This document shows, one piece after another, positions 7,145-15,316 of a DNA stretch of 50,705 nucleotides. The DNA lies in NCBI GenBank assembly GCA_023388495.1, contig JAEWGC010000047.1, forward strand, positions 1-50,705. The letters run 5' to 3'. The notes beneath the pieces are model-generated. The model made no database searches. It was not told the origin of the DNA and was given only the letters and a program-made list of their open reading frames with translations. The DNA comes from Bacillota bacterium (lineage in GTDB: Bacteria; Bacillota; Clostridia; Tissierellales; Tissierellaceae). Position 1 is the first letter of the stretch. The number at the start of each line of letters is the position of its first letter. The translations under genes and the position numbers were made by a program.

Positions 7145-8308
7145 ATGGATAAAATTGAATTAATAGCAACGGCAACTTTTGGTTTAGAAGCAGTGGTTAA
7201 GAGAGAATTAATGAACTTAGGATACAATGATTTAAACGTAGAAAATGGTAGAGTTACATTTACTGGTACGGAGAAGGATATACCAAGAACTAATTTATGG
7301 CTTAGAACAGCAGATAGGGTCCTTTTAAAGATGGGAGAATTTAAAGCTTTAACCTTTGAAGAGTTATTTCAACAAACAAAATCACTTCCATGGGAAGAAT
7401 GGATTACAGAGGATGGAAATTTTGTTGTAGAAGGTAAGAGTATAGACTCAAAATTATTTAGTATATCTGATTGTCAAAGAATAGTAGAAAAAGCAGTAGT
7501 AGAGAAACTAAAGACTAAATATAATGTAGAGTGGTTTGAAAAAACTGGACCAAAGTATACTATTGAAGTATCCTTATTAAAAGATATAGCAACTCTTACT
7601 ATAGATACTTCGGGAGAAGGACTTCATAAGAGAGGGTATAGAGATAGACAAGGAGATGCACCTATAAAAGAAACATTAGCTGCTGCAATGATTTTGCTTA
7701 GCTATTGGAACAAGGATAGAGTATTATTAGACCCATTCTGTGGTTCCGGAACTATTCCTATTGAGGCGGCTATGATAGGAAAGAACATGGCTCCTGGTCT
7801 TGATAGAGATTTTGCAGCAGAAGAGTGGCCTAGGGTGAAAAAAGAATATTGGAGTGAGGCTAGAAAAGAGGCTTTTCAGGCTATAGACAATAAAACAAAA
7901 TTACACATATTAGGCTGTGATATAGATAGAAAAGCTATTCTTCGAGCAAGAGATAATGCAGCTAATTTTGGATTAGAGGATGATATTGCATTTTTTATTA
8001 AGGATTTTAGGGATGCAGAATTAAAAAATGAATATGGCGTAGTAGTTACCAATCCACCCTATGGAGAGCGCATAAGTGAAAAGAGAGAAGTTGAAATACT
8101 TCACAAGGATTTAGGCATTAAATTTAAAGAGTTAGATACTTGGTCAGTTTATGTTATTACTTCAGATGAAAATTTTGAAAAACATTATGGGAAAAAGGCA
8201 GATAGGAAAAGAAAGTTGTATAATGGAAGAATTAAGGTAGATTATTACCAATATTTTGGACCAAGGCCAGAAAAAAACAGTGAAAAGTCAATAGTGAAGA
8301 GTGAATAG
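7145..8308 (+). CDS. rlmL: 23S rRNA guanine-N2 methyltransferase (RlmL/YpsC family, THUMP domain)
   Basis: A 387-residue THUMP-containing class I methyltransferase. An N-terminal ferredoxin-like/THUMP region (about 1-155) precedes a Rossmann methyltransferase with the SAM motif D-P-F-C-G-S-G at 196-202 and the catalytic N-P-P-Y-G-E-R at 303-309. It resembles the N-terminal half of E. coli RlmL and B. subtilis YpsC, thought to methylate G in 23S rRNA; the exact target is inferred. ATG 7145 has AAGGAGAG upstream; TATAAT is at 7109-7114. The last seven codons (S-I-V-K-S-E-stop with neighbours) lie inside a repeat element, so the native C-terminus was probably altered by its insertion. Confidence 0.88.
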   Translation: MDKIELIATATFGLEAVVKRELMNLGYNDLNVENGRVTFTGTEKDIPRTNLWLRTADRVLLKMGEFKALTFEELFQQTKSLPWEEWITEDGNFVVEGKSIDSKLFSISDCQRIVEKAVVEKLKTKYNVEWFEKTGPKYTIEVSLLKDIATLTIDTSGEGLHKRGYRDRQGDAPIKETLAAAMILLSYWNKDRVLLDPFCGSGTIPIEAAMIGKNMAPGLDRDFAAEEWPRVKKEYWSEARKEAFQAIDNKTKLHILGCDIDRKAILRARDNAANFGLEDDIAFFIKDFRDAELKNEYGVVVTNPPYGERISEKREVEILHKDLGIKFKELDTWSVYVITSDENFEKHYGKKADRKRKLYNGRIKVDYYQYFGPRPEKNSEKSIVKSE

Positions 8309-8366
8309 TTTTAAGTAAGACTATTGGGTCTTTTAATCTTTTTAACTATTAGTTATTAACTAAATA
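8277..8366. repeat. Heptamer-armed inverted-repeat element A
   Basis: The left arm is built of units GTGAAAA, GTCAATA, GTGAAGA, GTGAATA. The core has a small terminator-like hairpin (AAGAC/GTCTT, 8317-8332, then T-rich). The right arm reads AACTATT-AGTTATT-AACTAA. It overlaps the end of the methyltransferase gene and ends just before the ribosome site of the next gene. The arms are diverged from each other. It is related to the elements at 13079, 39115 and 43159. Confidence 0.6.
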
Positions 8367-8382
8367 AACAGGAGGAGATACT

Positions 8383-8907
8383 ATGACTATTTATACTAAG
8401 ACAGGGGATAAAGGAACAACCAGTCTCTTTGATAACAAAAGAGTATCAAAGGATGATATAAGAGTAGAAAGCTATGGAACTGTTGATGAATTAGGTTCAC
8501 TGATGGGATTAGCTAAAAACTATGTAGATGATGAAGAGATGTATAACTTAATCCAAGAAATACAGAATAAACTATTTACTGTTGCCACAAATTTGGCTAC
8601 AGAGGATAGTACTAAGGTAAAACATCATATAGTAGAAAAGGATATTGATGATTTAGAGAAGATAATTGATCTTTATATGGGTAGATTAAATAATCCTACT
8701 GGTTTTATTGTACCAGGATCTGGTAAAAAGTCTGCACATCTTCATGTGGCCAGAACAGTATGTAGAAGGGCTGAAAGAAGAATAATTACCTTGTCTAAGG
8801 TTGCAGAAATAGAACCATTAGTTATTAAATATGTTAATAGGCTATCTGATGCTTTATATGCAATGGCAAGGTATTCTGAAGAGAAGGAAGTAGTTGTTAG
8901 GTACTAA
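8383..8907 (+). CDS. Cob(I)alamin adenosyltransferase, PduO type
   Basis: 174 residues. It transfers adenosyl from ATP to cob(I)alamin, making adenosylcobalamin. The ATP-binding N-terminus T-K-T-G-D-K-G-T-T-S-L (5-15) and the helix with L-H-V-A-R-T-V-C-R-R-A-E-R-R near residue 125-137, containing the corrinoid- and ATP-binding Arg residues, are diagnostic; the P-G-S-G-K variant replaces the usual P-G-G. Start ATG 8383 with AGGAGGAG upstream. The likely client in this window is the methylmalonyl-CoA mutase at 36 kb, but the gene is 28 kb away and not in its operon, so the link is by cofactor only. Confidence 0.92.
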   Translation: MTIYTKTGDKGTTSLFDNKRVSKDDIRVESYGTVDELGSLMGLAKNYVDDEEMYNLIQEIQNKLFTVATNLATEDSTKVKHHIVEKDIDDLEKIIDLYMGRLNNPTGFIVPGSGKKSAHLHVARTVCRRAERRIITLSKVAEIEPLVIKYVNRLSDALYAMARYSEEKEVVVRY

Positions 8908-9017
8908 AGTGCTAAATTAAAAAAATATGTGGAAATTATCTATGAAATGATATAAAATAGGTTCAAGAAAGGCTTTAACGATATTTAAAATATTAAATAT
9001 TCATATGGGTGATAAGC

Positions 9018-10142
9018 ATGCTAAGGAGAGAAGAAGTTAGTTATGTAGAAAAGAAAATAGAAGAATATGGTATGCTAAACTACCACGTACTTGAGGGAAT
9101 GGCAGATTGGGTTCGTGTTGTGGATAAAGAAGGAACTATTATATATGCAAATAAGACAATGAAGGAAGCTTTAGGATACAATATTGTAGGAATGAAATGC
9201 TATAAATCCCATGGTAAAACTATGCCTTGTAGTTTCTGTATTACTGATAGGAGTATAAGTACTGGTGAAATCGTACAGAAAGAAGAAAGAATTAACGGAA
9301 GATATTTTTCTGTAAAGTCTTCTCCTGTCACAAATTCAGAAGGCAAAGTATTTGCAGCTGTAGAGGTCTTTAGAGATGTAACAAGAGAACGAAAGCTAGA
9401 ATTAGAGTTAATCGAAAAAAACAAGAAGATGAGTAAAGACCTTAGATTTGCTAAAAGAATTCAAGAAAGAATTCTACCAAATAGGGAGACACTGGATAAT
9501 ATCGCTATTGATTATATTTATAAGCCTTCTGAACTATTAAGTGGAGATATGTTTGATGTTTTTCATATTGATGAGGAAAATATAGGAATATATATATCAG
9601 ATGTTTCAGGCCATGGTGTAGCTGCTGCTATGATGACTATGTTTATCAGGCAGACTATGAGAGCCATAAAGGATGATATAGTAAGTCCATCAGCTGCATT
9701 ATCAGAATTATATAGAAGGTTTAGTACGTTGAATTTTGATGTTGATAAATATTTTACAATTTTCTATGGAGTATTTAATAAATCAACCTATGAGTTTAAA
9801 TACGCCAATGCTGGGCACAATTGTATACCTATTAAGTATAACAATGATGGTAAGGAGATGCTTGAAGTAAAAGGATATCCTATGACTTTACTCTTTGATG
9901 AAATATTCTATAAAGAAGAGACTGTTACATTAAAGAAAGGAGATAACATATTATTTTATACTGATGGGATTACTGAGGCCAAGAATAGAGAAGGAAAAGA
10001 ATTTGGTATAGAAAGTGTAATAAGAATCATAGATGACCATACAGAAAATATTTTAAATGATATAAATAACAATATTGTCATGCACAATTGGGGTGAGCAG
10101 CACGATGACTTTGCTGTGGTACTAATGGAAGTCATTAAATAA
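9018..10142 (+). CDS. PAS-domain PP2C (SpoIIE/RsbU-type) serine phosphatase
   Basis: 374 residues. A PAS domain (about 20-122) is followed by a helical linker (about 122-155) and a SpoIIE/RsbU-like PP2C phosphatase (about 155-374), with the metal-binding Asp in L-S-G-D-M-F-D (176-180 region), S-D-V-S-G-H-G at 194-200 and F-Y-T-D-G-I-T-E-A toward the end. The PAS domain carries Cys61, Cys71 and Cys74 (C-Y-x8-C-x2-C), a possible metal or redox site. Such proteins usually dephosphorylate an anti-anti-sigma factor; none is encoded nearby. ATG 9018 is preferred to GTG 9009 because GGTGAT, matching the 16S 3' end, sits correctly for it. The protein appears cytoplasmic, with no membrane helix. Confidence 0.88.
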   Translation: MLRREEVSYVEKKIEEYGMLNYHVLEGMADWVRVVDKEGTIIYANKTMKEALGYNIVGMKCYKSHGKTMPCSFCITDRSISTGEIVQKEERINGRYFSVKSSPVTNSEGKVFAAVEVFRDVTRERKLELELIEKNKKMSKDLRFAKRIQERILPNRETLDNIAIDYIYKPSELLSGDMFDVFHIDEENIGIYISDVSGHGVAAAMMTMFIRQTMRAIKDDIVSPSAALSELYRRFSTLNFDVDKYFTIFYGVFNKSTYEFKYANAGHNCIPIKYNNDGKEMLEVKGYPMTLLFDEIFYKEETVTLKKGDNILFYTDGITEAKNREGKEFGIESVIRIIDDHTENILNDINNNIVMHNWGEQHDDFAVVLMEVIK

Positions 10143-10176
10143 TAGACTGAATAAGCCTTTGCTTATTCAGTCTATT
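10141..10176. terminator. 16-bp perfect hairpin after the PAS-PP2C gene
   Basis: The stem 10141-10156/10161-10176 has a 4-nt loop but no T run directly after it. A -35/-10 pair for crt (TTGCTT 10159-10164, TATAAT 10182-10187, 17 nt apart) overlaps its right arm. Confidence 0.55.
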
Positions 10177-10254
10177 CATATTATAATATATCAGGTGTAG
10201 GAATTGATTTCCAATAAGATGTTTGATATAATATTAACAAGGGAGGATGATACT

Positions 10255-11028
10255 TTGACCAACTTATTATTTAAAAAAGAAGGAAATATAGGAATTCTAT
10301 CCATTAACAGACCAGATGCACTAAATGCATTAAATATGGTAGTATTAGAAGAACTAAATCAAGCTATAGATATGGTTAATAATGATGAAGATGTACATGT
10401 ACTTATATTAACTGGTGAAGGTAGGGCCTTTGTAGCTGGCGCAGATATAGCAGAAATGAAAAACATGAATCCTATGGAAGCTAGAGCATTTGCTGAAAAA
10501 GGTATATCTGTATTTAGAAAGATAGAGCTTATGGAAAAGCCAGTAATAGCTGCTATAAATGGATTTGCCTTAGGTGGAGGCTGTGAGCTTTCTATGTGTT
10601 GCGATATTAGAATAGCATCTGAAAAGGCTAAGTTTGGACAGCCAGAGGTAGGACTTGGAATTACTCCAGGATTTGCGGGTACTCAAAGATTATCAAGACT
10701 TGTAGGAGTAGGTAGAGCAAAGGAACTTATTTTTACATGTGACATAATTGGTGCAGAAGAGGCTTATAGAATTGGTCTAGTAAATAAAGTAGTTGCACCA
10801 GAGGAATTAATTAATACTGCTATAGAAATGGCAAATAAGATTATATCTAAAGGACAAATAGCTGTAAGATATTCTAAAACAGCAATAAACAGAGGAATAG
10901 AAACAGATTTAGATACAGGGATGGCTATAGAGAAGGATTTATTTGGCTTATGCTTTGCAACAGAAGATCAAAAAGAAGGAATGGGAGCGTTTTTAGAAAA
11001 ACGTACACCTAACTATAAATTAAAATAA
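10255..11028 (+). CDS. crt: Enoyl-CoA hydratase/crotonase (probable 3-hydroxybutyryl-CoA dehydratase)
   Basis: 257 residues, crotonase superfamily. It interconverts short 3-hydroxyacyl-CoA and 2-enoyl-CoA. Catalytic Glu111 (G-G-G-C-E-L) and Glu131 (G-Q-P-E-V-G-L-G) have the 20-residue spacing of the two catalytic Glu of rat hydratase; the oxyanion-hole segment A-F-V-A-G-A-D is at 58-64. The start TTG 10255 is used rather than 10204 because GGGAGG (10241-10246) is positioned for it and the length then matches crotonases. hbd follows after 14 nt, forming the two-step C4 unit of butyrate fermentation. No acyl-CoA dehydrogenase or thiolase is present in this window. Confidence 0.88.
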   Translation: MTNLLFKKEGNIGILSINRPDALNALNMVVLEELNQAIDMVNNDEDVHVLILTGEGRAFVAGADIAEMKNMNPMEARAFAEKGISVFRKIELMEKPVIAAINGFALGGGCELSMCCDIRIASEKAKFGQPEVGLGITPGFAGTQRLSRLVGVGRAKELIFTCDIIGAEEAYRIGLVNKVVAPEELINTAIEMANKIISKGQIAVRYSKTAINRGIETDLDTGMAIEKDLFGLCFATEDQKEGMGAFLEKRTPNYKLK

Positions 11029-11042
11029 CTTGGAGGTGCCTT

Positions 11043-11891
11043 ATGAAAAAAGTAGGTATATTAGGTAGAGGAACTATGGCTTGTGGCATAGTACAGATAT
11101 TTGCGCAGAAGGATTATGAGGTAACTATGTGGGTTAGATCAATTGATGAGAACAATCCAAGAGGAAGCATCAAGTCCATAGAAAAAGGCTTAAATAGACT
11201 TGTAGAAAAAGAGAAGATCACAAAGGAATTTATGGACAACACATTAAATAATATTTCCATAACTACATCCTATGATGATCTAAAGGACTGTGATTTAGTT
11301 ATTGAAGCTATATCTGAAGATATGGATCTTAAGAGAGAGATATTTGGAAAATTAGATGAGTTATGTAAAGAATCTGCAATTCTTGCTACAAACACATCTT
11401 CATTATCTATTACTGAGATTGCTAATTCAACTAATAGAGCAGATAAGGTTATTGGAATGCATTTCTTTAACCCAGTTCCAATGATGAAATTAGTTGAAGT
11501 TATAAAGGGTATTGCAACTTCAGAAGAAACTAAAAATACAATTATCGAACTATCAAAAAATCTTGGCAAAACTCCAGTAGAAGTAGAAGAGGCACCAGGA
11601 TTTGTAGTAAATAGAATCTTAATTCCTATGATAAATGAAGCTGTAGGCATCCTTGCCGATGGAGTAGCTAGTGCAGCAGATATTGATGAAGCTATGAAAT
11701 TAGGTGCAAACCATCCAATGGGACCTTTAGCTTTAGGAGACTTAGTAGGTCTTGATGTTTGTTTAGCTATAATGGATGTTTTATATGAAGAATTTGGTGA
11801 CTCTAAATATAGGGCTCATCCTCTACTAAGAAAGATGGTTAGGGGCGGTTTATTAGGTAGAAAAACTAAAAAAGGTTTCTTTGAATATTAA
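11043..11891 (+). CDS. hbd: 3-hydroxyacyl-CoA (3-hydroxybutyryl-CoA) dehydrogenase
   Basis: A 282-residue short-chain L-3-hydroxyacyl-CoA dehydrogenase: N-terminal Rossmann domain, then the C-terminal helical domain. M-H-F-F-N-P-V-P-M near residue 140 holds the catalytic His, and A-P-G-F-V-V-N-R-I near 183 is the family signature. The dinucleotide motif is unusual: G8-R-G10-T-M-A13, with Ala in place of the third Gly, and Arg32-Ser33 at the end of beta-2 where NAD enzymes usually have an Asp. This points to NADP(H), as reported for some clostridial Hbd enzymes. It is co-transcribed with crt (GGAGGTG upstream), and a terminator follows. Confidence 0.92.
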   Translation: MKKVGILGRGTMACGIVQIFAQKDYEVTMWVRSIDENNPRGSIKSIEKGLNRLVEKEKITKEFMDNTLNNISITTSYDDLKDCDLVIEAISEDMDLKREIFGKLDELCKESAILATNTSSLSITEIANSTNRADKVIGMHFFNPVPMMKLVEVIKGIATSEETKNTIIELSKNLGKTPVEVEEAPGFVVNRILIPMINEAVGILADGVASAADIDEAMKLGANHPMGPLALGDLVGLDVCLAIMDVLYEEFGDSKYRAHPLLRKMVRGGLLGRKTKKGFFEY

Positions 11892-11894
11892 GAT

Positions 11895-11936
11895 AAAGAT
11901 AAAAGTCTCCAGTGAAAACTGGAGGCTTTTATCTTT
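11895..11936 (+). terminator. Terminator of crt-hbd
   Basis: A 19-bp stem with one mismatch and a GAAA loop; the right arm is T-rich (CTTTTATCTTT). Confidence 0.9.
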
Positions 11937-12011
11937 GTGAAAAAAGATTTAAAAAATATTATTATGGTTACAATATATTAGTAAGACTCTACATGAGAGA
12001 GGTGACCATAC

Positions 12012-13007
12012 ATGAAAACGTTTTCTAAGGTGTTTATTGTATCTTTTATATGTTTTCTGCTTGCAATATCTATAGGTTCTTATTCTTATATAAAGGAAAA
12101 GAATACAAAACTTCAGGGAAATATAAATACTCCTGTAGCAGAAAAGATAGATTTAGGTAAAACTATTATTAAAAAATTAGAAACGAAACCAAAAGAACCA
12201 GAGGTTTACTCTAGTTTAAAGGAAGCTATAGAAAAGAGTAATAGAATAAACTTTATGATACTGGGAATGGAAGATGTAAGAACAGATACTATTATATTTG
12301 CCTCCTTTTGTCCTGATACAAAGAAGGTCAGCCTAATGAATATACCTAGAGATACTTACATTCATAGAAAGGGTTATAACACAGCAGAACAAAGAAAAAT
12401 TAATAGCATATATGGAGATCATGGAATAGCTGGAATAAAAAAAACAGTTTCCTATATATTAGATGATGTACCAATTCATCATTATATAATGTTAGACTAT
12501 GAGGGCGTGGAAAGAATAGTAGATGCAATAGGTGGAGTAGAGGTAGATATACCTTTTCATATGAAATATAAAGACCCTACCAACAATCCTCCGTTAAATA
12601 TAGATATACCTCCTGGTAGACAATTGTTAAAGGGAAAAAAATCTATTGAATTTCTAAGATATAGAAAGGGAAATAATAACAAAGGTGGATATATAGATGG
12701 AGATTTAGGTAGAATAAATGCCCAACACAGATTTATTAAATCTTTTATAAGCAAATCATCAGATAATATGTTAACGGTTATTACAAAGGGCTTTAGCCAT
12801 GTTAAAACAGATCTAAATTTAATAGATACATTATCCTATGGTAGAAAGGCTATTGGAATTAATAATGATGATTTTGAAGTCATGACCTTACCTGGTGATG
12901 CGGAGTTTAGAAAGATAAATAAAAAAGTATTATCTTACTTTATTTACAATAAAAAAGAAACTACAAAATTACTTCAAAAAATATATAATGTAGACCCGAA
13001 CCGTTGA
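12012..13007 (+). CDS. LytR-CpsA-Psr (LCP) family phosphotransferase
   Basis: 331 residues. One N-terminal membrane helix (about 5-27) is followed by an extracytoplasmic LCP domain (about 78-250). Visible: L-G-M-E-D-V-R-T-D-T-I with the conserved Arg and Asp, N-I-P-R-D-T-Y-I with the catalytic Arg, I-D-A-I-G-G-V-E-V-D-I-P, and F-L-R-Y-R-K...D-L-G-R-I-N-A-Q. LCP enzymes attach undecaprenyl-linked polymers such as teichoic acids or capsule to peptidoglycan. Here the canonical L-L-G-x-D loop reads L-G-M-E-D. Start ATG 12012 with GAGAGGTGA upstream. Single gene; the actual polymer is unknown. Confidence 0.9.
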   Translation: MKTFSKVFIVSFICFLLAISIGSYSYIKEKNTKLQGNINTPVAEKIDLGKTIIKKLETKPKEPEVYSSLKEAIEKSNRINFMILGMEDVRTDTIIFASFCPDTKKVSLMNIPRDTYIHRKGYNTAEQRKINSIYGDHGIAGIKKTVSYILDDVPIHHYIMLDYEGVERIVDAIGGVEVDIPFHMKYKDPTNNPPLNIDIPPGRQLLKGKKSIEFLRYRKGNNNKGGYIDGDLGRINAQHRFIKSFISKSSDNMLTVITKGFSHVKTDLNLIDTLSYGRKAIGINNDDFEVMTLPGDAEFRKINKKVLSYFIYNKKETTKLLQKIYNVDPNR

Positions 13008-13029
13008 TTTATGGTAAGGGTCTTTTTTA
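12992..13029 (+). terminator. Terminator overlapping the end of the LCP gene
   Basis: AGACCC/GGGTCT stem (12992-12997 with 13018-13023) and a run of T; the stop codon lies in the loop. Confidence 0.8.
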
Positions 13030-13078
13030 TATACATGAATCTATCTGGTATGTAATTTGTTATATTAAAAGGTTCGGG

Positions 13079-13207
13079 AATTGTGAATTTTTAATTGTGA
13101 ATTGTGAATGAAAACATTTAAAACAATAAAAAAAGATTCTTCTGTAGGCCAGAATGACCAATGGAAGAATCTTTTAATTCAAAATTCAACATTCACAATT
13201 CACAATT
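13079..13207. repeat. Heptamer-armed inverted-repeat element B
   Basis: The left arm (13079-13110) contains ATTGTGA-ATTGTGA-ATG; the right arm (13176-13207) contains its complement CATTCACAATTCACAATT. Nested between them is an independent hairpin (13131-13142 with 13164-13175). The element fills the gap between the convergent LCP and murC genes. Confidence 0.85.
13131..13175. terminator. Bidirectional terminator in the core of element B
   Basis: AAAAGATTCTTC pairs with GAAGAATCTTTT around a 21-nt loop, giving T-rich tails on both strands. It serves murC on the minus strand. Confidence 0.75.
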
Positions 13208-13216
13208 AGCCGCAGG

Positions 13217-14620
13217 CTACACTGCTGCCTTCTCTTTATTATTTCCTATTATTGAATCTCCTATAAGATATACATTTCCAGCACCCATAGTAAGGATAAT
13301 GTCATTCTCCTTAACATTATCTAATAAATAACTTTCTACTTCATCAAATGTGCCAAGATAAATAGCATCTGAACCTTTATCCACAATAGCACTTGCTAAG
13401 TCCTTTGAATGAATGAGTCCATTATCATTCTCTCTAGCTGCATAGATATCTGTAATTATAATCTTATCTGCATCAGTAAATGATTCTGCAAAGCTATTTA
13501 ATAATAGTTTCGTTCTAGTATAGGTATGAGGTTGAAACACGCAATAAATATTACCACTGGTAGATTTCTTTAGTGCATTTAAAGATGCCTTAATTTCAGT
13601 TGGATGGTGAGCATAATCATCCATTACTTTTATACCATTATAGTAGCCTTTTACTTCAAGTCTCCTATGGACTCCAGTATAAAGGGAAATGTTTTTCTGA
13701 ATGTCTTCCATAGGTATACCATATAGATGTGCTGCTGCAATACTACCTAAGGAATTATATACATTATGAATTCCCATTACATTTAATTTGATTGGATATA
13801 TCCCATGACCTTTAATTTTTAGAGTATAGGAAGAATAGCCTTCCTTTGAAAAGGTAATATTCTCTGCTGTATAATCAGCATCTTCATCAATTCCAAAGGT
13901 AATTATATTTGCTTTTGTATTATCGATTATTTTTTTAGAGCTTACATCATCTATGTTAATCAATAAATAGCTATCTTGACTTAAGTTTCTACCGTATTGT
14001 ACAAAAGTATCTAAAATATGGTCCATATTTTTAAAATAGTCTAAATGATCTGCATCAACATTTAAGATAATTGCCATTGTTGGAAAATACTTTAATATAT
14101 TTCCTTTATACTCACAAGCCTCAGTTAGGATATATTCTTTAGATCCTAATTTAACATTTCCTCCTATTTCGTCTAGCTGTCCTCCTAAAAGAATGGTGGG
14201 GTTCAATGTTGAACGATTTAGGATGGTAGATAACATACTGGTTGTTGTTGTTTTGCCATGGGTACCAGACACTGCAATAGAATTTTTATAGTTTTTCATT
14301 AAGGCACCTAAAAAAGTTGCTCTATCTATTACAGGTACACCAAGGGAATATGCTCCCTTAAGCTCCTCATTATCCTTTGATATAGCATCTGTATATACTA
14401 TTAAATCGGCACCATTTACATTGCTTTCCCTATGGTCTATGTAAATTTGAGCCCCTAAATTCTTTAATTTTTCAACTATTGAACTATCCTTAGCATCTGA
14501 ACCAGTTACAATATATCCTTCGGATAATAAAATTTCAGCCAAGCCACTCATAGATATACCACCAATTCCAATAAAGTGAACTCTAGGATATTTATTATCA
14601 GTTATGCAAAAATCGAACAT
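13217..14620 (-). CDS. murC: UDP-N-acetylmuramate--L-alanine ligase
   Basis: 467 residues. It ligates L-Ala to UDP-MurNAc with ATP, the first amino-acid step of peptidoglycan precursor synthesis in the cytoplasm. The N-terminal UDP-binding fold has F-I-G-I-G-G-I-S-M-S-G-L-A (16-28); the ATP loop G-T-H-G-K-T-T-T-T is near 118; D-D-Y-A-H-H-P-T-E-I, the Mur-ligase block with a metal and substrate role, is near 343; and the C-terminal domain ends in G-A-G-N-V-Y-L-I-G. ATG at 14620 has AGGAGGAA upstream. A -10 (TATAAT complement, 14722-14727) is a candidate promoter. It is divergent from spoVG. Confidence 0.95.
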   Translation of the reverse strand: MFDFCITDNKYPRVHFIGIGGISMSGLAEILLSEGYIVTGSDAKDSSIVEKLKNLGAQIYIDHRESNVNGADLIVYTDAISKDNEELKGAYSLGVPVIDRATFLGALMKNYKNSIAVSGTHGKTTTTSMLSTILNRSTLNPTILLGGQLDEIGGNVKLGSKEYILTEACEYKGNILKYFPTMAIILNVDADHLDYFKNMDHILDTFVQYGRNLSQDSYLLINIDDVSSKKIIDNTKANIITFGIDEDADYTAENITFSKEGYSSYTLKIKGHGIYPIKLNVMGIHNVYNSLGSIAAAHLYGIPMEDIQKNISLYTGVHRRLEVKGYYNGIKVMDDYAHHPTEIKASLNALKKSTSGNIYCVFQPHTYTRTKLLLNSFAESFTDADKIIITDIYAARENDNGLIHSKDLASAIVDKGSDAIYLGTFDEVESYLLDNVKENDIILTMGAGNVYLIGDSIIGNNKEKAAV

Positions 14621-14920
14621 AAGCTTTCCTCCTATAATAAAAAATTACTTGCTATATTTATTATTACCATCTTATATATTAATATTATTTTATTCTACTA
14701 TAATAAAATTGTCACTGATAGATTATATCATAATGGGGAAAAAATTAAAGATAAATTTTGGGATTATGTAAAGTTTATGACAAATATATAGAAAAAGGTA
14801 AAAAAAATAAAAAAAATTTTAAAAAAAGAAGGATTTTTGAAACTTTTATAGAATATAAAGAATATTCAATAGTTTTTATTTTTTTAGTTTTTGCGACTTA
14901 AATAAAGGGGGCTAAAAGTA
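14621..14920. other. 300-base intergenic region between murC and spoVG
   Basis: Very AT-rich. It holds a candidate murC promoter on the minus strand (-10 at 14722-14727), long A tracts (about 14793-14827) that could act as an upstream element, and the sigma-H promoter of spoVG. A reading frame across 14576-14791 has a hydrophobic stretch but no plausible start and is not annotated. Confidence 0.6.
14828..14856 (+). promoter_or_regulatory. Sigma-H promoter of spoVG
   Basis: GAAGGATTT (14828-14836), an 11-nt spacer and ATAGAATAT (14848-14856) match RNAGGAWWW-N11-RNNGAATWW completely. spoVG is the classical sigma-H gene of B. subtilis. Confidence 0.88.
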
Positions 14921-15184
14921 ATGAAGATTACAGACGTAAGATTAAGAAAAATCGCAGAAGAGGGAAAGATGAAGGCAATAGTATCAGTTACTTTCGATGA
15001 GGAATTTGTAGTCCATGATATCAAGATAATTGAAGGTCAAAATGGACTATTTGTTGCTATGCCAAGTAGAAAAATGGCCGATGGTGAGTTTAGAGATATA
15101 GCTCATCCTATAAATGCGGAGACTAGGCAAAAAATTCAAGAAGCTATTTTTAGAGAATATGAAAAGAGCTTAGCTACAGAATAA
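14921..15184 (+). CDS. spoVG: SpoVG regulator
   Basis: An 87-residue SpoVG: M-K-I-T-D-V-R-L-R-K at the N-terminus, G-L-F-V-A-M-P-S-R-K in the middle, and F-R-D-I-A-H-P-I-N, all conserved across Firmicutes. It is a small DNA/RNA-binding protein affecting septation at sporulation in Bacillus and gene expression in other Firmicutes; the exact target here is unknown. Start ATG 14921 with AAGGGGG upstream. It has its own sigma-H promoter and its own terminator, and it heads the conserved spoVG-glmU-prs-pth-mfd order. Confidence 0.97.
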   Translation: MKITDVRLRKIAEEGKMKAIVSVTFDEEFVVHDIKIIEGQNGLFVAMPSRKMADGEFRDIAHPINAETRQKIQEAIFREYEKSLATE

Positions 15185-15209
15185 AAAGGAGCCAATCGGC
15201 TCTTTTTTT
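15185..15209 (+). terminator. Terminator of spoVG
   Basis: GAGCC/GGCTC stem with a 4-nt loop and seven T. Confidence 0.85.
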
Positions 15210-15316
15210 GTTCATATAAATGAAAATATATAAATTTTATAGATTTAGGTGTAGACTTATCGTATAAATGGGTTAAAATATTATTTGATAGATAATTTAA
15301 ATCGAGGTGTAAAAAA

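Noticed and set aside
14576..14791. 71-codon plus-strand ORF with a hydrophobic stretch between murC and spoVG
   Set aside because: It begins inside murC on the opposite strand, has no ribosome site at any possible start, and its composition is what AT-rich spacer would give.
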